Shown piece by piece: positions 18,334 to 27,841 of a DNA stretch of 57,362 nucleotides. Position 1 is the stretch's first letter, and the number at the start of each line of letters is the position of its first letter. A program made the translations under genes and the position numbers. Under the pieces are notes generated by a model. The model did no database searches, was not told the origin of the DNA, and saw only the letters and a program-made list of their open reading frames with translations. Origin of the DNA: Nostoc indistinguendum CM1-VF10 (GTDB taxonomy: Bacteria > Cyanobacteriota > Cyanobacteriia > Cyanobacteriales > Nostocaceae); contig JAHHHS010000044.1 of the NCBI GenBank assembly GCA_019359215.1, forward strand, positions 1-57,362, given 5' to 3'.

Positions 18334-19731
18334 ATGGTAACTCTAAATAAGACTCTCAAACCGTTAGAAGCGCAGGAGCCAACGCACTTCCATCGGATTG
18401 AAAAAACTTACCAAAATAATAAAGACTCAGATTATACTGAGAAACTCAAAGAACTGGGTAACGAATTTAATTACGCCAAAAACAGCAATTATTATTGGAG
18501 TAAACCTGACCTTTCGCTTCTGTATGGGACTCCTCTTTATGATGCTGCTTCTGAAACCCAAAAACTAGCCCTTAACCATCTTTATTGGGTTGGAAATTAT
18601 AACCATACTGCTGTTAGCGAAGCCAGTACAAGTATTTACAACATGGTCACTTCTGGTGTTTTTCGTGCCGTTGGTGGTTATGAAACACTTTGTGATGAAC
18701 TGGACTTTGAAACCGAGCAGGAAAGCTACCACATTCGTACCTTTCAAAAGATAGGCTACAAATCGAAAATGGCTATTGTCGGCAAAACCATATTGGGTAA
18801 TTCCCTTTATGGCAAAACAGCAAAAGACAACAATAGTTGGCTTAATCTTTTGATTCCTCAACCTGTGCGAGAGTATTTCACCTCTAGTCAAGGAAGTTCT
18901 TCCTTTTCAATACAGCGAGACAATACCTTAAGCGCGATCGCTAAGACAATGTTGAGCGATAATAAACAGTATTACTCTCAGTATTTGAGAAATTTAGAAG
19001 AAAAAGGTGAGCCGATTCCTGCACCAGCAGATGGACTAGCAGGACGAATCGCACCCCGCCACTGGTTACGGTTTTTTACTGTTCACTGGGGTATGTCGCC
19101 GTTTATGGCGTGTCAATACTATTCCTTGCGCTATACGGCTAATGCAATTCTCAAGAATCAAGAATATCCTTATGTCAGGTATTACCGAGAGTTAGAGCAA
19201 AAAGGCGAATATATTCCGGCCCCAACAGCTGTTTCTTATTACCACTTATTGGACGAGGCTTTCCATACCACGATCTCTCAAACCATTGCCAGAGATATGT
19301 ATAAGGATTTTCCGAAGCCAACTGCTTACGAGAAATTTATCTCTGGTTCGATAGTCTATCAAATCCAACGTAACCTTTTGAGCGGACTTTCTGGAGTCTT
19401 ACCTGGTCGTTGTGTTTATGATGACCGGATGTTGATGCTCTTTTATTACAAGCTCTTGAAGTCTCCTTTATTTGATATGGAAACAAAAGAAGCACTTGAT
19501 TGGATGGAAAAATGCTTCTGCCAAGAACACGAAGGTTATCAAACCGGACTGAAATATCATCAAAGTCTTTTGGAATTGATGCGGAGATTATTTAATCGCC
19601 TAGACTATCAGTGGGCTGTCAACCGTAACATGAGTATTATGGCTGCTGGAGCCTCAATTGACAAAGCAATTCAAAACACTATTCCGGTTTTTAAAGAGTT
19701 CAAAAAATCGGTTATAGCTCAAGGCAGTTAA
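18334..19731 (+). CDS. AurF/CylC-type dimetal-carboxylate enzyme, candidate aliphatic halogenase
   Basis: A 465-residue helical protein. Ligand spacing matches the AurF-type ferritin-like di-iron superfamily: E96, then E130-x2-H133 (ESYH), then H304-x3-E308-x2-H311 (HLLDEAFH). In AurF the equivalents, as I recall them, are E101, E136/H139 and H223/E227/H230. The helix before the last motif (about 247-273) lacks the expected acidic ligand, leaving E277 as the only nearby candidate; a vacated ligand position would suit halide binding, but this is inference. Position directly after FAAL and ACP matches CylC, the enzyme that chlorinates an unactivated carbon of ACP-bound decanoate. A hydroxylase, desaturase or N-oxygenase role cannot be excluded from sequence. 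AGGAG precedes the ATG. Confidence 0.72.
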   Translation: MVTLNKTLKPLEAQEPTHFHRIEKTYQNNKDSDYTEKLKELGNEFNYAKNSNYYWSKPDLSLLYGTPLYDAASETQKLALNHLYWVGNYNHTAVSEASTSIYNMVTSGVFRAVGGYETLCDELDFETEQESYHIRTFQKIGYKSKMAIVGKTILGNSLYGKTAKDNNSWLNLLIPQPVREYFTSSQGSSSFSIQRDNTLSAIAKTMLSDNKQYYSQYLRNLEEKGEPIPAPADGLAGRIAPRHWLRFFTVHWGMSPFMACQYYSLRYTANAILKNQEYPYVRYYRELEQKGEYIPAPTAVSYYHLLDEAFHTTISQTIARDMYKDFPKPTAYEKFISGSIVYQIQRNLLSGLSGVLPGRCVYDDRMLMLFYYKLLKSPLFDMETKEALDWMEKCFCQEHEGYQTGLKYHQSLLELMRRLFNRLDYQWAVNRNMSIMAAGASIDKAIQNTIPVFKEFKKSVIAQGS

Positions 19732-19742
19732 AGCAATTCGTA

Positions 19743-19854
19743 AGGGACTTCCAAATAAAAAATATCCAAAAAACTCACTTTTATTTATTCCTGTGTGTTC
19801 TCTGTGTTCTCGGCGTCTAGGTTTATTTGGGTAATTTATTTCTTGGAAATCCCT
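19743..19854. repeat. MITE-like element with 17-20 bp inverted ends
   Basis: AGGGACTTCCAAATAAA at 19743-19759 is mirrored by TTTATTTCTTGGAAATCCCT at 19835-19854. The 112-bp body is non-coding and includes a CTGTGTGTTCTCTGTGTTC run. The same terminus begins the ISAzo13-like relic at 56817, which suggests mobilisation by that transposase family. It separates the dimetal enzyme from the first PKS gene. Confidence 0.65.
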
Positions 19855-19861
19855 AATTCGC

Positions 19862-19891
19862 AATTCGTAATTAAATTCTTAATTACGAATT
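19862..19891. repeat. Perfect AT-rich palindrome before PKS gene
   Basis: AATTCGTAATTAA (19862-19874) and TTAATTACGAATT (19879-19891) form a 13-bp perfect stem with loop ATTC. A related AATTCGTAATTCGTAATTA run lies at 45244-45262. It lies 30 bp upstream of the PKS start and could be a repeat family or a regulatory hairpin. Confidence 0.6.
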
Positions 19892-19923
19892 AGTAATTAG
19901 TTAAAAAGAGGCATAATATTTTG

Positions 19924-22900
19924 ATGGAAGCCATAGCAATTGTTGGCATTGGTTGCCGTTTTCCCAAAGCTAAAAATCCTGAGTCCTTTTGGCATCTCTT
20001 ACGTGATGGAGTAGATGCGATCGCACAAGTACCGCCAGAACGATGGGATATAAACGCCTTTTATGAATCTAAGCCAGCGACACCAGGAAAAATGAACTCC
20101 CGTTCGGGCGGTTTTTTAGATCAGGTAGATTTGTTTGATCCCAACTTTTTTGGAATTTCTGCCCGCGAGGCAGAACATCTAGACCCCCAGCAAAGATTAG
20201 TCTTGGAAGTAGCTTGGGAAGCTTTAGAAAATACTGGACTTGTGCCAAAAACTCTATCTGGTAGCCAAACAGGGGTGTTTATCGGTGTTACCAACGCTGA
20301 CTACCACAAACTGATCTACAAAGACTCTTCCCAAATCGGTGCATATAGTGCTACGGGGACTACCCCTTGCATTGCCGCCAATCGTCTATCCTACTTGCTA
20401 AATCTGCGTGGCCCCAGTATAGCTATAGATACGGCTTGTTCTTCATCATTAGTGGCAATTCATTTAGCTTGCCAAAGTTTGCGAAACGGAGAGTCCAATC
20501 TCTGCCTAGCTGGAGGAGTTAACTTGATGTTAGCTCCCGAACCTGCAATTTCTTGCTCCCAAGCTCAGATGATGACTCCTGATGGTCGTTGTAAGACCTT
20601 TGACGCTAGTGCTGATGGTTATAGCAGAGGAGAAGGTTGCGGCGTAGTCGTACTTAAGCGTCTAGAAGATGCCCTCCGTGATGGAGACAACATTTTGGCG
20701 CTAATCAGAGGCTCGGCAGTTAACCAAGATGGTACGAGTAATGGACTGACAGCCCCCAATGGGCCTTCCCAGCAAGCAGTTATTCGCCAAGCCCTAGAAC
20801 AGGCTGGAGTCGCCCCAGCGCAGATTAGCTATGTGGAAGCTCACGGGACTGGCACTTCTTTAGGAGATCCCATTGAAGTCAAATCCCTCAAAGCTGTACT
20901 GATGGAAGGTCGTTCCCCAAATCAACCCTGTTGGATTGGCTCAGTCAAGACCAACATTGGTCATTTGGAAGGTGCTGCTGGCATGGCTGGCCTGATCAAG
21001 GTGGTCTTACAAATGCAGCAACGGGAAATTGCACCCCATCTGCACCTCAAGCAGCTTAATCCTTATATTTCTCTGGAAGGCACACCCTTTGCCATTCCAG
21101 TTGAGCGTCAGCCTTGGTCTTCCCCTGGAACTCGCTTGGCAGGGGTCAGTGCTTTTAGTTTCGGTGGCACCAATTGCCACATAATTTTAGAAGAAGCACC
21201 ATCTGATTTTAGATTGGGGGATTCTGGTTCGATAGAACGACCCCAGCACATTCTGACCCTATCGGCAAAAACTGCTCCGGCTCTAGCGCAACTAGCACAA
21301 GAGTATCAAGATTTCTTTGCGTCTCATCCAGAAGTATCGTTGGCGGATGTCTGCTTCAGTGGCAATACGGGGCGATCGCATTTTGAGCATCGCCTCGCTG
21401 TTGTTGGCGAATCTGTTGTAAAAATGTGTCAGCAATTGAGTGCTTTTGGCGCTGGAGAAGATACTTCCGGTCTTAGGAGTGGGCAATTAAAGAAAAAGAA
21501 GTTGCCGAAGCTAGCATTTTTATTCACCGGTCAGGGATCGCAGTATGTCGGTATGGGTCGTCAACTCTACGATACCCAACCGATTTTTCGGCAAGCTATT
21601 GACAAATGCGCCCAAATTCTGCATCCATATCTTAACCAGCCTTTACTTGAGATTCTTTATCCCCAAGTGGGCAAATCTTCGCCTTTAGATGAAACTGCTT
21701 ACACTCAACCAGCCTTGTTTGCTCTGGAATATGCTCTATTTCAGTTATGGGAATCCTGGGGGATCAAACCAGATGCAGTGATGGGGCATAGCGTAGGTGA
21801 ATATGCAGCTGCTTGTATTGCCGGGATATTTAGTTTAGAAGATGGTCTAAAGTTAATTGCCGAACGCGCTCGTCTAATGCAGGCGTTGCCCCAAGATGGT
21901 GAAATGGTGGCGGTGTTTGCGTCGGAAGCTTTAGTAACCTCAATTATTCAACCTTATGCCCAAGTCGCCATTGCTGCTATTAATGGCCCTAAGAATATAG
22001 TAATTTCTGGCGATCGCCACGTTATAGAAACAGTTACCAACATTCTGCAAACACAAGGAATCACGACGAAAAAGTTACAAGTTTCTCATGCTTTCCACTC
22101 TCCCTTAATGGAACCAATGCTAGGTGAGTTTGAGCAAGTAGCCAAAAATGTTACCTACTCTTCACCTAAAATTAGCCTAATTTCCAATCTCACTGGTCAA
22201 CCAATCTCAGATGAAATGGCTACCCCTGAGTATTGGTGCAATCATGTGCGGCAGCCAGTACGTTTTGCAGACAGTATGGAGGCTCTGTATCAGAGGGGCT
22301 ACAAGATATTTGTCGAGATCGGCCCTAAGCCAATACTCATGGGAATGGGTCGTTATTGTTTACCAGAAGGAGAGGGAGCTTGGTTGCCTAGCCTGCGGAC
22401 TGGGCGCGAAGATTGGCAACAAATCCTTGACAGTTTAGCGGTATTGTACATTAGTGGCGCGATCGTAGACTGGAATGGTTTTGATCGAGACTATGCCCGT
22501 CGTCAAGTTGTTTTACCAAATTATCCATTTCAACGCCAGCGCTATTGGTTTGAAGCAGTTAAGAATGGGCATTCAAAAACAGAGTTTTTATCCCAAGATC
22601 GTATTCAGACTCAAATCTTCAATCTCTTACATCAAGGAGAGACTCAACAATTAGCCAAATACTTACAAACTGCAACACAATTCTCCCAAGAAGAAATTAA
22701 AGTACTGCCTAAGCTGCTAGAAATATTAGCCAACCAACATCAACAACAATTAACAGCAGCATCTTACAAAGATTGGCTCTACGAAGTTAGTTGGCAGCCC
22801 AAGCCCCGTCATTTGACACAAATCAGCGCTCAAGAACCTGGTAGCTGGATGATTTTAGCTGACAAACGGGGTGTTGGACAAGCTTTAGCGCATCTTTTAC

Positions 22901-24681
22901 AAGAGCAGGGTGAAAGTTGTTTTCTGGTCTATCCTGGGGACAGCTATGAACTTAAACAGCCTGGAACTTGGAGTGTTAACCCATCGAATCCAGCCGATTT
23001 TGAGCGGCTTTTCCAAGAGGTAGTGGGAACTAACAAGTTACCGTTAAAAGGAGTTGTTCACCTGTGGAGTTTAGAAGCAGGATTGACTTCAGAATTAACC
23101 GTCCCTTTAATAGAAAAGATTCAGGTTCTTGGTTGTGCCAGTACCTTGCATCTAGTGCAAGTTCTTGCCTCACGCCTCGCCTCGCCCCGTTTGTGGTTAG
23201 TAACTAGAGGAGCAGTACCAGCAGTATCTTCATTGCAAGCACCAGCCCAGGCTTCTTTGTGGGGATTGGGTAAAGTTATTGCTTTGGAGCATCCCAAATT
23301 GTGGGGAGGACTACTAGATTTGGCTCCCGATGCTCCCACAGATGAAGCAGTAAATCTGTTAGCAGAGATTTGGGATTCTCAAGGGGAAGACCAAATCGCT
23401 TTCCGAGAAGGACGGCGTTATGTGGCTCGTCTCATCCGCAGCGAAGTACCAGAGGCTCGTTCAACACACCTGCAATCGGATAGCACATATCTAATTACTG
23501 GAGGTTTGGGAGCATTAGGTCTAAAAGTAGCACAGTGGATGGTAGAGCAAGGGGCGCGGCACTTAATGCTGACTGGGCGCAAAGAGGCATCTGCTGAAGT
23601 ACTCCAAGCGATCGCTCAGATGGAAAATCTGGGAGCTAAAGTAGCGATCGCTCAAGCTGATGTTGCCCACTGGAGCGATATGGTCAGAGTATTCGAGGAA
23701 ATTAAAACCTCAATGCCGCCTCTGGGAGGAATTATCCACGCTGCTGGTATGCTCCACGATGGCATCCTTCGACAGCAGGAGTGGAAGTCCTTCGAGCAAG
23801 TTATGACAGCAAAGGTTAAAGGAACTTGGATTCTGCATACATTGAGCCACCAGTTACAACTGGATTTCTTTGTCACATTTTCCTCGGCTGCGGCGTTATT
23901 AGGTTCGCCAGGTCAAGGAAATTATGCAGCCGCTAATGCTTTCATGGATGCGTTAACCGATTATCGCCGAGCATCGGGACTGCCAGGATTGAGCATCAGC
24001 TGGGGACTTTGGAAAGATGCTGGCATGGCTACAAGTCTGGGAAACCGCGACCAAGCGAGATTAGCAGCTCAAGGGATGGAGTCAATACCACTAGAGCAAG
24101 GATTGCAGATATTAGGAAATTTGCTAGGACAGGATAGAAACCAGGTAGGAGTATTGCCAGTCAACTGGCCTAAGTTCTCCGAACAATTTCCTGAAGGTGT
24201 GGTTTCACCATTTTTGGAATCTTTCATTGCCATAGATAAAAAACCATCGTTCCAGCGAACACAATTTTTACAACAGTTAGAGGTAAGCCCTGTAAACGAG
24301 CGGCAAACTCTTTTAATTGCTCACATCCAAACTGAACTTGTTAAGCTTTTAGGGATTGATTCATCAGAATTAGAGCCGCAACAAGGTTTTCTTGATCTCG
24401 GCATGGATTCTCTGATGGCGGTGGAATTGAAAAACCGTTTGGAAAGCACTCTGAGTTGTTCTCTACCTGCAACTTTAGTTTTTGACTATCCCACAATCGA
24501 AGCACTTGTCGATTATCTACTTAAAGATGTGATCGCATCTTTAATTTCTGATGAATCTGCTGTCGAGTCACAAGAAACCAACCATGAGGAGCAAGTTGTA
24601 ACTGATTCATATTTAGACGATTTATCAGACAGCGAAGCGGAAGAACTGCTGCTTGGTAAATTAAATAGCATGAGGTACTGA
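19924..24681 (+). CDS. Type I PKS, complete module KS-AT-KR-ACP
   Basis: A polyketide synthase of 1585 residues (numbering from the ATG). KS (1-425) has the catalytic triad: DTACSSS (Cys about 172), EAHGTGT (His about 307) and KTNIGHLEG (His about 347). AT (about 525-830) has active-site GHSVGE and the HAFHSP signature of malonyl-CoA specificity. KR (about 1010-1370) has TGGLGALG for NADPH and catalytic Ser/Tyr in FSSAAALLGSPGQGNYAAANA. ACP (about 1460-1530) has GMDSLMA. No DH, ER, methyltransferase or thioesterase is present, so one round adds two carbons and leaves a beta-hydroxy group. ATG at 19924 is preferred to the TTG at 19921. The next PKS gene starts 4 bp after the stop, so the two are surely co-expressed. 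Confidence 0.93.
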   Translation: MEAIAIVGIGCRFPKAKNPESFWHLLRDGVDAIAQVPPERWDINAFYESKPATPGKMNSRSGGFLDQVDLFDPNFFGISAREAEHLDPQQRLVLEVAWEALENTGLVPKTLSGSQTGVFIGVTNADYHKLIYKDSSQIGAYSATGTTPCIAANRLSYLLNLRGPSIAIDTACSSSLVAIHLACQSLRNGESNLCLAGGVNLMLAPEPAISCSQAQMMTPDGRCKTFDASADGYSRGEGCGVVVLKRLEDALRDGDNILALIRGSAVNQDGTSNGLTAPNGPSQQAVIRQALEQAGVAPAQISYVEAHGTGTSLGDPIEVKSLKAVLMEGRSPNQPCWIGSVKTNIGHLEGAAGMAGLIKVVLQMQQREIAPHLHLKQLNPYISLEGTPFAIPVERQPWSSPGTRLAGVSAFSFGGTNCHIILEEAPSDFRLGDSGSIERPQHILTLSAKTAPALAQLAQEYQDFFASHPEVSLADVCFSGNTGRSHFEHRLAVVGESVVKMCQQLSAFGAGEDTSGLRSGQLKKKKLPKLAFLFTGQGSQYVGMGRQLYDTQPIFRQAIDKCAQILHPYLNQPLLEILYPQVGKSSPLDETAYTQPALFALEYALFQLWESWGIKPDAVMGHSVGEYAAACIAGIFSLEDGLKLIAERARLMQALPQDGEMVAVFASEALVTSIIQPYAQVAIAAINGPKNIVISGDRHVIETVTNILQTQGITTKKLQVSHAFHSPLMEPMLGEFEQVAKNVTYSSPKISLISNLTGQPISDEMATPEYWCNHVRQPVRFADSMEALYQRGYKIFVEIGPKPILMGMGRYCLPEGEGAWLPSLRTGREDWQQILDSLAVLYISGAIVDWNGFDRDYARRQVVLPNYPFQRQRYWFEAVKNGHSKTEFLSQDRIQTQIFNLLHQGETQQLAKYLQTATQFSQEEIKVLPKLLEILANQHQQQLTAASYKDWLYEVSWQPKPRHLTQISAQEPGSWMILADKRGVGQALAHLLQEQGESCFLVYPGDSYELKQPGTWSVNPSNPADFERLFQEVVGTNKLPLKGVVHLWSLEAGLTSELTVPLIEKIQVLGCASTLHLVQVLASRLASPRLWLVTRGAVPAVSSLQAPAQASLWGLGKVIALEHPKLWGGLLDLAPDAPTDEAVNLLAEIWDSQGEDQIAFREGRRYVARLIRSEVPEARSTHLQSDSTYLITGGLGALGLKVAQWMVEQGARHLMLTGRKEASAEVLQAIAQMENLGAKVAIAQADVAHWSDMVRVFEEIKTSMPPLGGIIHAAGMLHDGILRQQEWKSFEQVMTAKVKGTWILHTLSHQLQLDFFVTFSSAAALLGSPGQGNYAAANAFMDALTDYRRASGLPGLSISWGLWKDAGMATSLGNRDQARLAAQGMESIPLEQGLQILGNLLGQDRNQVGVLPVNWPKFSEQFPEGVVSPFLESFIAIDKKPSFQRTQFLQQLEVSPVNERQTLLIAHIQTELVKLLGIDSSELEPQQGFLDLGMDSLMAVELKNRLESTLSCSLPATLVFDYPTIEALVDYLLKDVIASLISDESAVESQETNHEEQVVTDSYLDDLSDSEAEELLLGKLNSMRY

Positions 24682-24685
24682 AGAG

Positions 24686-27580
24686 ATGTCAGAACAAGAA
24701 AATAGTGTATCACCCATCAAGCGGGCACTTCGGGCGATTGAAGACCTGGAAGCCAAAGTTAACCAGTTGGAGTATGCCAAACGAGAACCAATTGCAATTA
24801 TTGGTATGGGTTGCAGATTTCCCGGTGCTGAGAATCCAGAGGCTTTCTGGCAACTGTTACGCAACGGAGTTGATGCTATTACTGAAGTTCCTGCCGATCG
24901 CTGGGATATTGAAAAATTCTATGATCCAGATCCTGATGCTCCTGGCAAGGTGTGTACCCGTAAAGGCGGTTTTTTGACTCAGGTAGATGGCTTTAACCCA
25001 GAATTTTTTGGGATTTCAGCTAGAGAAGCAGCAAGTATAGATCCTCAACAACGCCTGTTACTAGAAGTTGGTTGGGAGGCTTTAGAAAATGCAACTCTTG
25101 CACCAGAGCATTTGTATAACAGTTCTACAGGAGTATTTATCGGCATTTACCTTAATGATTACAGCAAGGTAATGTCGTCAGTAGGAGACTCAACCCAAAT
25201 CGACGCTTTTAGCGCGATCGGCAACTCCTTGAGCGTAGCGGCTGGGCGCTTGTCGTATATTTTAGGGCTAAAAGGCCCAAGTATGGCGATCGATACTTCT
25301 TGTTCTTCTTCATTAGTTTCAGTGCATTTGGCTTGTCAAAGTTTGCGGCTGGGAGAATGCAATTTAGCCCTAGCTGGCGGAGTTGGTTTGAATCTCGTCC
25401 CAGACACCAGCATTGCTCTTTCCAAGTCACGGATGTTAAATCCTAACGGTTGCTGCCAAACCTTTGATGCTGCTGCTAATGGTTTTGTCAAAGGAGAAGG
25501 GTGTGGTGTCGTCGTCCTCAAGCGTCTCAAAGATGCTTTAGCTGACGGGGATAATATCTTAGCCTTGATTCGGGGTTCTGCGGTTAACCACAATGGGCGT
25601 AGTAGTAGCTTAATTGCTCCTAATGGGATGTCTCAGCAAGCTACAATTCGCCAAGCTTTAGAAAATAGTGGCGTAGACTCAGCCCAGATTGACTATGTAG
25701 AAGTTCAGGGTACTGGCACATCAGTTGGAGAACCGATTGAAGTGGCAGCTTTGGGGACAATATTTGGTAAGAGTCGTCCTCAAGATCAACCTTTGGTTAT
25801 TGGGTCAGTAAAAACCAACATTGGTCACTTAGAACCCGCTTCTGGGATCGCCAGTTTAATTAAAGTGGTGCTGGCTTTGCAACATGGAGAAATCCCACCG
25901 CATCTGCATTTTCAGCAGCCTAATCCTAACATTAAATGGGATGAATTCAGGCTAAAAGTTCCAACTGAGCGAATGCCCTGGACTGTAGGAGCAAAGAGCC
26001 GACTGGCGGGAGTTAATACCTTTGGCTTTAGCGGCACTAACGCTCATGTGATTTTGGAAGAGGCTCCAATCTCAGAAGTAGTGCCAAGGTCAATAGAACG
26101 CCCCCTACATTTACTAGCACTATCAGCGAAGACAGACGAAGCTCTGATCCAGTTAGCCGAACGGTATGAGAAGCACTTGGCTGCTAACCCAGACTTAGCT
26201 TTAGGAGATATCTGCTTTAGTGCCAATAGCGGGCGATCGCACTTTCAGCATCGGTTAAGTGTGGTAGCATCTTCATCTACCGAACTTTATGAAAAGCTAG
26301 CAGCCTTCCGCGCTGGGCAAGAAGTAACAGGGTTATTTAAAGGAAAGGTCGCAGGTTCTCCTAAAATAGCCTTCATTTTCACAGGCTTGAGCTACCAGCA
26401 TCTAGGAATGGGGCATAAACTCTACGAAACTCAACCTACCTTCCGTGCTGCCCTCGACCATTGCGATAAAATCCTGCGTCCTTACCTAGAGCAACCATTA
26501 CCAGAGCTACTTTTCTCTCAATCTCCCCCTGCTCCCCCTGCCCTCTTCTCCCTAGAGTATGCCCTTTTACAGTTATGGAAATCCTGGGGTATACAACCCA
26601 CCACAGTTATGGGTAACGATATCGGGGAATATGTTGCTGCCTGTGTAGCTGGAGTTTTCAGCTTGGAAGATGCCTTAAAGTTGGTTGTCAAGTCCCAAGT
26701 AGACGAGTTTGAGAAAATCGCTAGGGAAGTAACGTACTCCCAACCACGAATTCCTGTAGTTTCTCATCGAACTGGTGAAATAGCTACCCCTGAGTATTGG
26801 TCTGAGCAAGTACGAAAACCCGTAAATGCAGCCAGCGTAGATATTCTAGTTCAACAGGGGTACGAAATATTTGTAGAAATAGGTAGCGATCGCTTATCTA
26901 AGAATGAAAAAATTTCGCTTCCTAGTCTGCATCCAGAAAAAGAAGATTGGCAACAGCTACTAGAAAGTTTGGGGACTTTATATGTACATGGGGCAAAAGT
27001 AGACTGGTTAGCTTTTGATCTGGATTACTCGCCTCAACGTCTGCAATTACCAACCTATCCCTGGCAGCGAAAGCGCCACTGGTTTGGAGCTAATCGTAAT
27101 GGGCAAGAGAAAGTTGACAGCGTCTCCCCGAATAAATCTCTCAATAATGCAGACTTTAAGCAATTAGTCAAGCAGTTAGAAATGACCGCAGAACTTTCAC
27201 AAGCAGAGTTGAATTTGCTGCCGAGACTGCTTGAGCTACTAGAAAAGCAACACCAACAGACCGAAACTCAGGAGGAAACTAACATAACATTGCAGCAGCT
27301 AAGTCTCAAATCTTTGACAGCAGAAGATATTCAAGCTTGGTTAGTTAACCAAATTGCCCAAGAACTAGGAGTTAAACCCGATGAAATCAATGTCCAGCTA
27401 CCTTTTGACAGTTACGGCTTAGATTCCGTGCTAGCGATCGCGATCGCTAGTACTGGAAAACAATTCCTCGGACTTGATATGTCTCCACTTCTCTTAGTGC
27501 ATTATCCCACTATAGAGTCACTTTCACAGCACTTAGCCAAAGAAGTAGAAGCTTCTGAATCAGAAACCTTTGAAATTTAA
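24686..27580 (+). CDS. Defective PKS module: KS(H-to-Q)-AT(dead, shortened)-ACP
   Basis: A 964-residue PKS-like protein. An N-terminal coiled coil (about 10-35) should dock to the preceding PKS. KS keeps Cys206 (DTSCSSS) and His381 (KTNIGH), but the HGTGT motif reads QGTGT (Q341), losing the histidine needed for decarboxylative condensation. The AT-like part starts normally (FIFTGLSYQHLGMG), but GHSxGE is GNDIGE (Ser to Asp645, His to Asn), and about 80-90 residues including the HAFH region are missing before SQVDEFEKIAREVTYS. The C-terminal ACP is intact (FDSYGLDSVLA). Reading frame is otherwise clean with normal codon use, suggesting a retained non-extending, transfer-type function rather than a pseudogene. 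There is no release domain. Confidence 0.88.
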   Translation: MSEQENSVSPIKRALRAIEDLEAKVNQLEYAKREPIAIIGMGCRFPGAENPEAFWQLLRNGVDAITEVPADRWDIEKFYDPDPDAPGKVCTRKGGFLTQVDGFNPEFFGISAREAASIDPQQRLLLEVGWEALENATLAPEHLYNSSTGVFIGIYLNDYSKVMSSVGDSTQIDAFSAIGNSLSVAAGRLSYILGLKGPSMAIDTSCSSSLVSVHLACQSLRLGECNLALAGGVGLNLVPDTSIALSKSRMLNPNGCCQTFDAAANGFVKGEGCGVVVLKRLKDALADGDNILALIRGSAVNHNGRSSSLIAPNGMSQQATIRQALENSGVDSAQIDYVEVQGTGTSVGEPIEVAALGTIFGKSRPQDQPLVIGSVKTNIGHLEPASGIASLIKVVLALQHGEIPPHLHFQQPNPNIKWDEFRLKVPTERMPWTVGAKSRLAGVNTFGFSGTNAHVILEEAPISEVVPRSIERPLHLLALSAKTDEALIQLAERYEKHLAANPDLALGDICFSANSGRSHFQHRLSVVASSSTELYEKLAAFRAGQEVTGLFKGKVAGSPKIAFIFTGLSYQHLGMGHKLYETQPTFRAALDHCDKILRPYLEQPLPELLFSQSPPAPPALFSLEYALLQLWKSWGIQPTTVMGNDIGEYVAACVAGVFSLEDALKLVVKSQVDEFEKIAREVTYSQPRIPVVSHRTGEIATPEYWSEQVRKPVNAASVDILVQQGYEIFVEIGSDRLSKNEKISLPSLHPEKEDWQQLLESLGTLYVHGAKVDWLAFDLDYSPQRLQLPTYPWQRKRHWFGANRNGQEKVDSVSPNKSLNNADFKQLVKQLEMTAELSQAELNLLPRLLELLEKQHQQTETQEETNITLQQLSLKSLTAEDIQAWLVNQIAQELGVKPDEINVQLPFDSYGLDSVLAIAIASTGKQFLGLDMSPLLLVHYPTIESLSQHLAKEVEASESETFEI

Positions 27581-27841
27581 GTTAAGCATTTCTTTCTCAC
27601 AACTAACGCAAAATACCTCTCAAACTCTTATTTCTCTGCGCTCTCTGTGGCTCTGTGGTTCGATTTTTCGTATTTCTTTCTTCTCTGACCCTGCGGCAAG
27701 CCGCTTTGCACGTTCAAAAAATTGCCTCTTACCCAAGCCTATTGACACATAACTCATTCTGTTAGCGGTAGCGGGGCGTTTAGCCCATTCTGACTCCTGA
27801 CTCCTGAATTCTATTTACATAACAACAAAAATGGTGAATCT
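27581..27841. other. Spacer with one arm of a long inverted repeat
   Basis: At 27631-27662 there is a 32-bp CTCTGTGG-rich segment matching the reverse complement of 29721-29752 at 29 of 32 positions. No gene. Confidence 0.5.
27631..27662 (+). repeat. Inverted repeat arm flanking the 621-aa gene (left)
   Basis: It pairs with 29721-29752 (29/32 identical in inverse orientation), so the two arms bracket exactly the gene at 27842-29707. The sequence type (CTCTGTGGCTCTGTGGTTCG) is a common dispersed string in Nostoc-like genomes, so the bracketing may be chance. Confidence 0.55.

Noticed and set aside
15773..27580. Heterocyst glycolipid (hgl) synthase cluster
   Set aside because: Gene content differs: no HglE/HglD/HglC-type genes, and FAAL-ACP-dimetal enzyme plus CylK-like protein point to cyl/brt-type chemistry.
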